A stretch of 6,767 bases of DNA from a bacterium HR32 (GCA_002898935.1 BEII01000097.1:1-6767); one strand, 5' to 3'. Counted from the stretch's first letter, positions 1 through 6,120 are shown. The notes: generated by a model from the letters alone, not told the origin. A program made the numbers and translations.

Positions 1-654
1 AAGAGTCTGTACGTGCTGCGGGGCGACCTGGTGGTTTGGGTGGACACAGACATCCGCAACATGCACCCCAAGTTCGTGTACGGCCTCGTGGGGCCGCTGT
101 TGCGGGAAGAACGCATCCTGTTCGTCAAGGGGTACTACCGGAGGCCCGTGCAGATCGGGGACCGGCTGTACGAGACGGGCGGAGGCCGCGTGACCGAGCT
201 GGTGGCCCGCCCCCTGCTCAACCTGTTCTTCCCGGAGCTCTCCGGGCTCATCCAACCGCTGGCGGGCGAGTACGCGGGCCGGCGCGAAGCGCTGGAGCAG
301 ATCCCCTTCTTCACCGGCTACGGCGTGGAGACGGGCATGCTCATCGACCTGCTGAACCGCTTCGGGCTCGGAGCCATCGGGCAGGTGGATCTGGAGCAGC
401 GGGTGCACCGCAACCAGTCGCTGCAGAGCCTGTCCCTGATGGCGTTCCAGATCGTGCAGGTGGTGGCGCGCCGCCTGGAGGACCGTCTGGGCACTCCGCT
501 GGTGGACCCGGCGGCACGCACCCTCAAGCTGATCCGGCACGAGGCTGGGCAGCTCTCCCTGGAGGAGCGGGAGGTGGTGGAAGCGGAGCGGCCTCCCATG
601 GCCACCGTGCCGGAGTACCAGGCGCGGCGCGCGGCGGCGGTGGCGTCGGGGTAG
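1..654 (+). CDS. gpgS: Glucosyl-3-phosphoglycerate synthase, GT81 type (3' part; start lies upstream)
   Basis: Partial gene. The frame is open from base 1, so the GTG at 13 is probably not the start; 217 codons are visible of a family that is usually a little over 300. GpgS transfers glucose from an NDP-glucose to 3-phosphoglycerate, giving glucosyl-3-phosphoglycerate, the precursor of the compatible solute glucosylglycerate, in the cytoplasm. Visible family marks, in window codon numbers, are the metal/nucleotide-binding Asp-Thr-Asp (15-17), FVKGYYRRP (41-49), GGRVTELVARPLLN (61-74), the PLAGEYAGRR segment (86-95), FFTGYGVETG (103-112) and VHRNQSL with its conserved His (135-141). Missing is the N-terminal part of the nucleotide-binding domain. 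The next gene, a probable glucosylglycerate hydrolase, starts 3 bp after the stop. A mannosyl-3-phosphoglycerate synthase is less likely, because these motifs are GpgS-like. The sugar-donor preference cannot be read from the sequence. Confidence 0.9.
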   Translation, partial: KSLYVLRGDLVVWVDTDIRNMHPKFVYGLVGPLLREERILFVKGYYRRPVQIGDRLYETGGGRVTELVARPLLNLFFPELSGLIQPLAGEYAGRREALEQIPFFTGYGVETGMLIDLLNRFGLGAIGQVDLEQRVHRNQSLQSLSLMAFQIVQVVARRLEDRLGTPLVDPAARTLKLIRHEAGQLSLEEREVVEAERPPMATVPEYQARRAAAVASG

Positions 655-657
655 GCG

Positions 658-2436
658 GTGGAGCCCGCGCGCGCACCCGCAGACCCCCTGGAGGTGCTGA
701 GCCAGCGCCTGGACCCCAGCACCGTCCCTTTCACCGATCGGGGCAGCCGGATCCTGGTGTTCCGGGAACCGGACCGCAGCCGTCTGTACGTCCGCGTGTG
801 CGAGCGGTGGCCCAAGCTGGAGTACACGGAGGGCAGCTACCGGGTCCGGCCTCCCATCGTCAAACAGCTGGAGCTGCTAGACGGCGAGGGCCAGCCCCTG
901 CGCTGGGACCTGGTGGCTTACCCGCACAAGTTGGTCTTCCGGACCGCCGCCGGGACCTTCCAGCTGTGCTTTGCCACCCCCGAGCTGCTGGCCCTCCGAC
1001 CGCCTCCGGGCCGGTGGGGCCTGCGCTTCGTGGTCCGCGCGGAGAGCGTGTGGGCGGACCGCCGGGGCGGCCGCGCCCGGGGCGTGCGCAACCTGGCGTA
1101 CACCACCAACGCGCCGCTGTTGCGGAACGAGGTGAGCAGCACGCAGAACGGCCAGTGGCGCGTGCTGCTGGTGGCAGACGATCACCCCAACCCCTTGCTC
1201 ACGTTGAACATCACCCCGCGCCTTGGGTTCGACCGCAGCATCCACCCCGACGGGTTGTTCGAGGCCAGCGAGCAGCGATGGCGGGCGTGGTTCGCCCGCG
1301 TGCCCGCGGTGGCGCCCGAGCTGCGGCCTGCGTACCTGTACGCCTGGTACCTCATGCGGGCCGGCCTCATCGCCAGCCGGTACTACGTCACTCGGGAGGC
1401 GATGGTCCCTTCCAAAGTGCACTACGTGGGCCTGTGGCAGTGGGACGCCTTCTTCCACGCCCTGGCGTACCGGCACGTGGACCCGCAGCTCGCCCACGAC
1501 CAGTTCCGGGTCCTGTTCGACCACCAGCGGCAGGACGGCATGGTGCCGGACTGCGTGTTCGACGAGGGCGTGGTGGAGCGCATGGGCTACCCGGTGGACG
1601 CCCCGGTGACCAAGCCGCCCGTGGCGGGCTGGACCCTGTGGCGGGTGTACGAAGCCACCGGCGACGTGGACTTCCTGGACGAGATGTACGAGCCCCTCGC
1701 GCGGTGGCAAGGCTGGTGGGTGGACCGCTGTGACGCCGACGGGGACGGCGTGTGCCAGTACGACCACCCCTTTTCCTCTGGGTTGGACGACAGCCCGCTG
1801 TGGGACCACGGGATGCCGGTGGAGTCGCCCGACCTAAACACGTACCTGTGCCTGCAGGCTGAGGCGTTGGGCCGCATGGCCGACGTCCTGGGCCGGCCGG
1901 AAGAGGCGGCGGCCTGGCGGGCTCAGGCGGACCGTCTGAGCCAGGCGCTGGTGGACCACCTCTACGACCCCCGGTCGGGACTGTTCTGGGCCCAGCGGAT
2001 GACCGAGGCAGGCCACGAGCGCATCCCGGCCCTCACCGTGGTCAGCCTGTTGCCCCTGCTCACCGGGCGCCTCGCGCCCTCGGTGTACGCGGGCCTGCTG
2101 GATCGGCTGCAGGACCCGGAGCTGTTCTGGACTCCCTACCCGGTCCCCACCGTCGCCCGCTCGGACCCCGCGTACGACCCCGAGCGCATGTGGCGCGGGC
2201 CCGTGTGGGTGAACGTCAACTACCTCCTGGTGGACGGCCTGTTGCGGTGCGGGCAGCGAGGGCACGCGCAGGACCTGTGTGACCGTACCCTGGAGCTGGT
2301 GGCCCGCAACGCGGACATCCGCGAGTACTACAACCCGGAAACGGGCACGCCCCCGCCCCGGGCAGCTCCCGGGTTCGGGTGGTCGGCGGCCCTGTTCATC
2401 GACCTGGCGGTCCGGCGCAGCCGCGGCGAGATCTGA
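658..2436 (+). CDS. GH63-type glycoside hydrolase, probable glucosylglycerate (or mannosylglycerate) hydrolase
   Basis: Predicted 592-aa cytoplasmic enzyme with no signal peptide. Residues about 1-200 look like a beta-rich N-terminal domain. Residues about 205-590 match the (alpha/alpha)6-barrel of the GH63/MGH-like group: GLWQWDAFFHA (W262-D263), SSGLDDSPLWD (D377 the likely general acid) and IREYYNPETG (E556 the likely general base), then GFGWSAALFIDL at the end. Enzymes of this group hydrolyse mannosylglycerate or glucosylglycerate to the sugar and glycerate. The substrate is inferred from the adjacent gpgS, so glucosylglycerate is favoured. GTG at 658 is chosen because it follows the gpgS stop by 3 bp; its Shine-Dalgarno is weak (a GGGG run near 648), so translational coupling is likely. 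The protein is longer than the roughly 450-aa mycobacterial glucosylglycerate hydrolase, mainly because of its N-terminal domain. A trehalase-like or glycogen-debranching-like activity remains possible. Confidence 0.8.
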   Translation: MEPARAPADPLEVLSQRLDPSTVPFTDRGSRILVFREPDRSRLYVRVCERWPKLEYTEGSYRVRPPIVKQLELLDGEGQPLRWDLVAYPHKLVFRTAAGTFQLCFATPELLALRPPPGRWGLRFVVRAESVWADRRGGRARGVRNLAYTTNAPLLRNEVSSTQNGQWRVLLVADDHPNPLLTLNITPRLGFDRSIHPDGLFEASEQRWRAWFARVPAVAPELRPAYLYAWYLMRAGLIASRYYVTREAMVPSKVHYVGLWQWDAFFHALAYRHVDPQLAHDQFRVLFDHQRQDGMVPDCVFDEGVVERMGYPVDAPVTKPPVAGWTLWRVYEATGDVDFLDEMYEPLARWQGWWVDRCDADGDGVCQYDHPFSSGLDDSPLWDHGMPVESPDLNTYLCLQAEALGRMADVLGRPEEAAAWRAQADRLSQALVDHLYDPRSGLFWAQRMTEAGHERIPALTVVSLLPLLTGRLAPSVYAGLLDRLQDPELFWTPYPVPTVARSDPAYDPERMWRGPVWVNVNYLLVDGLLRCGQRGHAQDLCDRTLELVARNADIREYYNPETGTPPPRAAPGFGWSAALFIDLAVRRSRGEI

Positions 2437-3284
2437 TGGACCTCGCGCGCCACCTTCTCGTCGACCTCACCTCGCCTGCCGCGGTGGTGGCGGTCCTGCG
2501 CACTCTGGTCGCCGTCGCCCTCATCGTGGCCGCAGCGGCCGCGGCCATCACCCTCTCCCGCCGCGCTCTGGACCGGGCCCTGAGCCCTGCTCCGGGCGTG
2601 CGGGACTACGAAGCCCGCATGTCCCGCGCCCAGACCCTCGCTTCCCTGCTGCACAGCGTGGTCCGTTACGCGGTGTACTTCGTGGCCCTCGTCATGGTGC
2701 TCCGCCAGATCAACGTGGACGCCACCGCGCTGCTGGCGAGTGCCGGGATCGCAGGGATCGCGGTGGGATTCGGGGCCCAGACCCTGGTGCGGGACAGCAT
2801 TGCGGGCTTCTTCCTCCTGCTGGACGGAGCCATCCAGGTCGGGGACGTGATCTCGGTGGGCGGCGAGACCGGCCGCGTGGAGCAGATCACCCTCCGCCAC
2901 ACCCAGATCCGCCGCTACACGGGTGAGCTCGTGACCATCCCGAACGGTGAGATCACCCGGTTCGCGAACCTGAGCCGGGGGTTCCTTCGGGCCGTGGTGG
3001 TGGTCACCGTCCCTCCGGACGCGGACCTGCGCCGCGCGGCGGAGATCCTTGCCCGTTGCGCCTCCGCGTGGGCCGAAGACCGCGCGGGGTGGGTGGCGGG
3101 GCCGGTGGAGGTGGACCCGCTCGTGGAGTGGTCTGCGGCGGGCGCGAGCCTGCGGCTGGCGGTGCCGGTCCGCCCGGCGTACCGGGTGGAGGCGGAAGCG
3201 GAGCTGCGCAGGCGGGTGCGGGACGCGCTGGCGCAGGCAGGGGTGGCGGTGCAGGCGCTGTCGCCCTCTGCCTGGCCCATGTGA
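2436..3284 (+). CDS. MscS-family small-conductance mechanosensitive channel
   Basis: Predicted 282-aa inner-membrane channel. Members open under membrane tension and release small solutes during hypo-osmotic shock. The ATG at 2436 shares one base with the upstream TGA (TGATG), which indicates translational coupling; an in-frame start 19 codons earlier would only add residues read out of frame from the hydrolase gene. Likely membrane segments are TM1 about 17-40, TM2 about 72-90, and the pore helix TM3 about 94-130. TM3 has the typical small-residue packing (ASAGIAGIAVGFGAQTLVRD). It is followed by the beta domain (GDVISVGGETGRVEQITLRHTQIR, about 136-159) and IPNGEI (168-173). The C-terminal alpha/beta cytosolic domain runs to residue 282. 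The length is that of a minimal MscS, without extra sensor domains. Its place between a solute hydrolase and glgC suggests an osmotic role. Confidence 0.9.
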   Translation: MDLARHLLVDLTSPAAVVAVLRTLVAVALIVAAAAAAITLSRRALDRALSPAPGVRDYEARMSRAQTLASLLHSVVRYAVYFVALVMVLRQINVDATALLASAGIAGIAVGFGAQTLVRDSIAGFFLLLDGAIQVGDVISVGGETGRVEQITLRHTQIRRYTGELVTIPNGEITRFANLSRGFLRAVVVVTVPPDADLRRAAEILARCASAWAEDRAGWVAGPVEVDPLVEWSAAGASLRLAVPVRPAYRVEAEAELRRRVRDALAQAGVAVQALSPSAWPM

Positions 3285-3294
3285 GGGGGTGGGG
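3283..3294 (+). promoter_or_regulatory. Ribosome binding site of glgC
   Basis: A purine-rich run (GAGGGGGTGGGG) begins inside the mscS stop codon and ends 2 nt before the GTG at 3297. It supports this GTG as the glgC start and implies translation from the same mRNA as mscS. Confidence 0.6.
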
Positions 3295-3296
3295 TC

Positions 3297-4532
3297 GTGG
3301 CCGCGGGGGAGGGCAAGGGGCGGGAGCGGGTGCTGGGGATCGTGCTGGCGGGCGGGCGGGGCGAACGGCTGCACCCGCTGACCCGGGACCGCAGCAAGCC
3401 TGCGGTACCCTTCGGGGGCAAGTACCGGATTGTGGACTTCGTCCTGAGCAACCTGATCAACTCCAACGTGTTCTCCCTGTACATCGTGGTGCAGTACAAG
3501 TCCCAGTCCCTCATCGACCACCTCCGGCACGCGTGGCGGGCCAGCGGGCTGCACGAGGACCACTTCGTGCTGGTGGTCCCTCCGCAGATGCGGTGGGGAG
3601 ACTCCTGGTACCGGGGCACCGCGGACGCCGTGTACCAGAACCTGAACCTGGTGCGGGACTACGGCCCGACCCTGGTCGCGGTCTTCGGCGCGGACCACAT
3701 CTACCGCATGGACGTCTCCCAGATGGTGGCCTTCCACCGCGACTGCGCGGCGGACGTCACCGTGGCCGCCCTGCCCGTCCCCGTGGAGGAGGCGAGCCGC
3801 ATGGGCGTACTGGACGTGGACGAGGACGGCCGAGTTCTGGTGTTCGAGGAGAAGCCTCCCCGGCCCCGCGGCTTGCCCCACCGGCCTGGCTACGCGCTGG
3901 CGTCCATGGGCAACTACCTGTTCAACGCGAAGCTGCTGGTGGACGCCCTCGTGGAGGACGCCCAGCGGGACTCCGAGCACGACTTCGGCCGCAGCGTGTT
4001 GCCCGAGCTCGTCCGAGGCCACCGGGTGTTCGCCTACGACTTCCCCACGAACCGGATCCCCGGGACCAAACCGTACGAGGAGGTCGGTTACTGGCGCGAC
4101 GTGGGTACCCTGTGGAGCTACTGGCAGGCTCACATGGACCTGCTCGGCCCCGAGCCGCGGTTTGACCTGTCCAACCACTTGTGGCCCATCAAGGGGGCGC
4201 CGTACGCGGGGCCGTCCGCCCGCGTGGTCTACGGCGAGGTCCGCGACTCCCTGCTGGGCGAGGGCTCCGTGGTCCATGGCGGACGGGTGGTGCGCTCCGT
4301 CCTGGGCCGCGAGGTGCGCGTGGAGCAGGACGCGGAGGTGGAGGAATCGGTGCTCATGGACTACTGTGTCGTCCGGCGCGGGGTGCGCCTGCGCAGGGCC
4401 ATCGTGGACCGCTTCAACACCCTGGAGCCCGGTACCACCATGGGCCACGACGCCCAGGAGGACGCCCGGCGGTACCACGTGGACCCCTCGGGCCTCGTGG
4501 TGCTCGGCCGAGGCGCCACCCGCGCCCTGTGA
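3297..4532 (+). CDS. glgC: Glucose-1-phosphate adenylyltransferase (ADP-glucose pyrophosphorylase)
   Basis: 411-aa cytoplasmic enzyme making ADP-glucose and pyrophosphate from ATP and glucose 1-phosphate. This is the committed step of bacterial glycogen synthesis, and the length is typical. Motifs are LAGGRGERLHPLTRDRSKPAVPFGGKYRIVDF (17-48), with the nucleotide-binding GGxGxRL and the Lys-Pro-Ala-Val-Pro-Phe-Gly-Gly block; GTADAVYQN (107-115); FGADHIYRMD (130-139), with the metal-binding Asp133; EKP (185-187); SMGNYLF (203-209); and YWRDVGT (265-271). A left-handed beta-helix-like C-terminal domain with hexad-type repeats follows, ending in the usual GVxLxxxIVDR..GTTMGHD region. GTG is chosen from the ribosome binding site; the residues before position 12 are unconserved. 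It is the last gene of the upstream block, 12 bp after mscS, with no synthase or branching enzyme of glycogen metabolism beside it. ADP-glucose might therefore also serve GpgS; this is inference. Confidence 0.96.
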   Translation: MAAGEGKGRERVLGIVLAGGRGERLHPLTRDRSKPAVPFGGKYRIVDFVLSNLINSNVFSLYIVVQYKSQSLIDHLRHAWRASGLHEDHFVLVVPPQMRWGDSWYRGTADAVYQNLNLVRDYGPTLVAVFGADHIYRMDVSQMVAFHRDCAADVTVAALPVPVEEASRMGVLDVDEDGRVLVFEEKPPRPRGLPHRPGYALASMGNYLFNAKLLVDALVEDAQRDSEHDFGRSVLPELVRGHRVFAYDFPTNRIPGTKPYEEVGYWRDVGTLWSYWQAHMDLLGPEPRFDLSNHLWPIKGAPYAGPSARVVYGEVRDSLLGEGSVVHGGRVVRSVLGREVRVEQDAEVEESVLMDYCVVRRGVRLRRAIVDRFNTLEPGTTMGHDAQEDARRYHVDPSGLVVLGRGATRAL

Positions 4533-4534
4533 AT

Positions 4535-4554
4535 GTATTGACAATTTTCGATTC
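4535..4554. promoter_or_regulatory. Probable ArsR operator O1 overlapping the arsR -35 box
   Basis: The core at 4537-4552 reads ATTGACAA/TTTTCGAT, a 16-bp dyad with 6 of 8 pairs complementary, and an outer G/C pair at 4535/4554. It covers the whole -35 hexamer, so a bound ArsR-type repressor would block RNA polymerase. It is A+T-rich in a very G+C-rich region. A near-copy lies at 5375-5394. ArsR-family repressors are known to bind such dyads in their own promoters; binding here is inferred. Confidence 0.7.
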
Positions 4555-4565
4555 AGTGCTAGCCT
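4538..4565 (+). promoter_or_regulatory. Promoter of the arsR-arsN-arsM operon
   Basis: A perfect -35 TTGACA (4538-4543) is followed by a 16-bp spacer and a -10 TAGCCT (4560-4565; TAnnnT consensus) with the extended -10 dinucleotide TG at 4557-4558. The predicted transcription start, about 7 nt past the -10, falls at or next to the ATG at 4572. The transcript would then be leaderless for arsR. The promoter sits in the 39-bp gap after glgC, the longest gap in the window. Confidence 0.75.
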
Positions 4566-4571
4566 GGGGAC

Positions 4572-4916
4572 ATGCGGCGCGCTCCCGTCGTCCCCGACTC
4601 TCAAACCAACCAGCCGGTCCTCGGGCGTCCGGCGGGCACGGGCGAGGACGCGGTGGGCGACGTTGCTGCGGTGCACGCGGCCCTGGGCGAACCGGCGCGG
4701 CTGGTTCTCGTACGCCTGCTGGCCCGGCACGGCAGCCTGTGCGTGTGTGAGCTGCAGGCGGCCCTGCCGCTGGCACAGCCCACGGTCTCCCACCACCTGA
4801 AGGTCCTTCGCGAGGCAGGGCTCGTGGAGGCCGAGCGGCGCGGGACGTGGGTGTACTACCGGCTCCGCCGGGAACCCCTCAAGCGTCTCCTTTCGCACTT
4901 GGTGACCCTGCTGTAG
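4572..4916 (+). CDS. arsR: ArsR/SmtB-family arsenic-responsive repressor
   Basis: 114-aa dimeric winged-helix repressor that leaves its operator when trivalent arsenic binds. The core runs from about residue 33 (AVHAALGEPARLVLVRLL) through the metalloid site SLCVCELQ, with C57 and C59, equivalent to the ELCVCDL motif of classic ArsR. The recognition helix is QPTVSHHLKVLREAGLV (about 70-86), and the wing is EAERRGTWVYYRL. The ATG at 4572 has no Shine-Dalgarno but lies at the expected transcription start. Residues 2-30 are Pro/Gly-rich and not family-like. A GTG at 4653, preceded by GAGG at 4644-4647, is an alternative start that would give an 87-aa protein. It heads the arsenic operon, 25 bp before arsN, and is probably autoregulated through the dyad over its promoter. 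Only two clustered cysteines are seen, so a third thiolate, if used, must be sought elsewhere. Confidence 0.92.
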   Translation: MRRAPVVPDSQTNQPVLGRPAGTGEDAVGDVAAVHAALGEPARLVLVRLLARHGSLCVCELQAALPLAQPTVSHHLKVLREAGLVEAERRGTWVYYRLRREPLKRLLSHLVTLL

Positions 4917-4924
4917 CGCACCGC

Positions 4925-4933
4925 AGGAGGGGG
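4925..4933 (+). promoter_or_regulatory. Ribosome binding site of arsN
   Basis: AGGAGGGGG lies 8 nt before the GTG at 4942. It decides the GTG start, since the 25-bp arsR-arsN gap offers no better start in frame. Confidence 0.7.
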
Positions 4934-4941
4934 GTGGGAAC

Positions 4942-5409
4942 GTGGAAGTCCGCCGCGCCAGGCCAGAAGACCTGCCGTCCGCCCTGGCGCTCCTGGAGGC
5001 GTGCGGCCTGACCCCCTCCGGGGTCGGTGATCACTTCCACACCTTCTGGGTGGCGTGCGACGGCGGCCGCGTGGTGGCCACCGCAGGCCTCGAGCTGTAC
5101 GGCCAGGTGGCCCTGCTGAGATCCGTGGCGACGGAGCCTGCCTTCCGCGGGCAGGGTCTGGCCCGCCGGCTTTGCGCACAGGCCCTGGGCGAGGCGGCCC
5201 GCCTCGGTGTCCGCCACGTCTACCTTCTGACCGAAACCGCTTCTGGCTACTTCGCCCGCCACTTCGGGTTCCAAGAAGTGCCGCGGTCCGAGCTGGACCC
5301 GCGCCTGGACCCCTCAGAGGAGCTGCGGGGCGCCTGTCCGGACACGGCCCGCCCCATGGCCCGCTCGCTGGACAGTATCGACGATCTTCGATCCTTCGAC
5401 GGACCCTGA
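4942..5409 (+). CDS. arsN2: GNAT acetyltransferase of the ArsN2 type (arsenic resistance)
   Basis: 155-aa cytoplasmic GNAT-fold protein. It starts with the usual VRRARPEDLPSALALLEACGL helix-strand region. VACDGGRVVATAGLELYGQVALLRSVATEPAFRG is followed by the acetyl-CoA pyrophosphate loop RGQGLA (69-74), and then by VYLLTETASGYFARHFGFQEV (93-113) and ELRGACP (127-133). This pattern fits the ArsN2 family found in ars operons. Acetylation of an arsenic compound is plausible: related ArsN1 proteins acetylate the organoarsenical antibiotic arsinothricin, but the substrate of ArsN2 proteins is not something I can read from the sequence. It lies between arsR and arsM. Family similarity seems to end near R141-S142-L143. 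The last 12 residues (144-155) are extra, and their DNA contains a second operator-like dyad. The stop is 15 bp before arsM. Confidence 0.82.
   Translation: MEVRRARPEDLPSALALLEACGLTPSGVGDHFHTFWVACDGGRVVATAGLELYGQVALLRSVATEPAFRGQGLARRLCAQALGEAARLGVRHVYLLTETASGYFARHFGFQEVPRSELDPRLDPSEELRGACPDTARPMARSLDSIDDLRSFDGP
5375..5394. promoter_or_regulatory. Second ArsR-like operator O2 within the 3' end of arsN
   Basis: The core at 5377-5392 reads ATCGACGA/TCTTCGAT, a dyad with 7 of 8 pairs complementary and the same outer G/C pair (5375/5394) as the promoter operator. The 20-bp block is identical to 4535-4554 at 16 positions, and all four differences are A/T-to-G/C transitions. It lies in codons for arsN residues 145-151, 30 bp before the arsM start. 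I see only a weak -35-like TGGACA (5369-5374) and no convincing -10. Its role could be internal repression, a roadblock or co-operative binding with O1; chance similarity is possible but unlikely. Confidence 0.55.
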
Positions 5410-5413
5410 GCAG

Positions 5414-5420
5414 GGAGGTG
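5414..5420 (+). promoter_or_regulatory. Ribosome binding site of arsM
   Basis: GGAGGTG in the 15-bp arsN-arsM gap, 4-6 nt before the GTG at 5425, is a near-perfect anti-16S match. It fixes the arsM start. Confidence 0.8.
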
Positions 5421-5424
5421 CGAG

Positions 5425-6120
5425 GTGAGCACGCCAGAGCAGGTCAAGCAGGCGGTCCGGGACCACTACGCGCGGGCGGCTTTGGGGTCGGCTTGCGGCT
5501 GTGAGACTTCTCCGCGGGAGGACCTGTCGGGTGCACTCGGACCCGCGCTCGGGTGCGGCAGCCCTCTGTCCTACGCGGACCTCCGCCCCGGGGAGGTCGT
5601 GGTCGACCTGGGCAGCGGTGCGGGCCTTGACGCCCTGCGGGCCGCACGACGGGTGGGACCGCACGGACAGGTGCTGGGGGTGGACATGACCCCGGAGATG
5701 GTGGCGCTGGCGCGGTCGAACGCGGCTACCGTGGGAGTGCCGAACGTCCACTTCTCGGTCGGCGAGCTCGAGTCGCTGCCCCTGGCCGATGGGTCCGCGG
5801 ACGTGGTGGTGAGCAACTGCGTTATCAATCTGGTGCCGGATAAGCGGCGTGCGTTCCAGGAGGCCTACAGGGTGCTCCGGCCGGGCGGCCGCCTGGTGGT
5901 CTCGGACGTGGTCGCCGCCGGGCCGCTGCCCCCCGAGGTGCGTGGGGATCTTGCGGCGTGGAGCGCGTGCGTGGCCGGCGCCCTGCCTTTGCAGGACTAC
6001 CTGGAGGCGCTGCGGGCGGCGGGTTTCGAGGCGCTGGAGGTCTTGGCCTCGGAGGACTCGTGCTGTGGCTCGGCGTCCCCGGTACGATCCGTGACCGTGC
6101 GGGCGCGCAGACCGGCCTGA
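5425..6120 (+). CDS. arsM: Arsenite S-adenosylmethionine methyltransferase
   Basis: 231-aa cytoplasmic class I SAM-dependent enzyme that methylates trivalent arsenic. It opens with the family's VRDHYARAA helix. C24/C26, C44 (LGCGSPL), C132 (SNCVINL) and C182 (WSACVAGAL) correspond to the four conserved arsenic-handling cysteines. The 50-residue spacing from C132 to C182 equals that of the last two cysteines in the algal enzyme. SAM motifs are VVVDLGSGAGLDAL (58-71), GVDMTPEM (85-92), and the acidic loop GELESLPLADGSADVVVSN (113-131). VLRPGGRLVVSDVV (150-163) follows. It is somewhat shorter than the usual 260-280 aa, because the C-terminal domain is short. That end carries an additional Cys-Cys (213-214). 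It is the last gene of the arsenic operon. It was chosen over generic methyltransferases because of the cysteine set and SNCVINL. Confidence 0.93.
   Translation: MSTPEQVKQAVRDHYARAALGSACGCETSPREDLSGALGPALGCGSPLSYADLRPGEVVVDLGSGAGLDALRAARRVGPHGQVLGVDMTPEMVALARSNAATVGVPNVHFSVGELESLPLADGSADVVVSNCVINLVPDKRRAFQEAYRVLRPGGRLVVSDVVAAGPLPPEVRGDLAAWSACVAGALPLQDYLEALRAAGFEALEVLASEDSCCGSASPVRSVTVRARRPA

Noticed and set aside
36..1733. 565-codon + strand frame overlapping gpgS and the hydrolase
   Set aside because: Translation is Arg/Gly/Pro/Ala-rich without any family motif, whereas the overlapping frames encode clear enzymes.
4512..4526. Possible terminator at the end of glgC: GGCGC/GCGCC with a 5-nt loop
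   Set aside because: It is within coding sequence and has no adjacent T-run; such short G+C stems are frequent here by chance.
2328..4898. Very long open frame on the - strand (856 codons) across the hydrolase, mscS, glgC and arsR genes
   Set aside because: It is antisense to well-recognised conserved genes, its translation is His/Arg/Gly/Pro-rich low-complexity sequence, and long spurious frames are expected at this G+C content.
5369..5397. Separate arsM promoter at the second operator (TGGACA as -35)
   Set aside because: No acceptable -10 hexamer at 16-18 bp spacing; only the operator-like dyad is supported.
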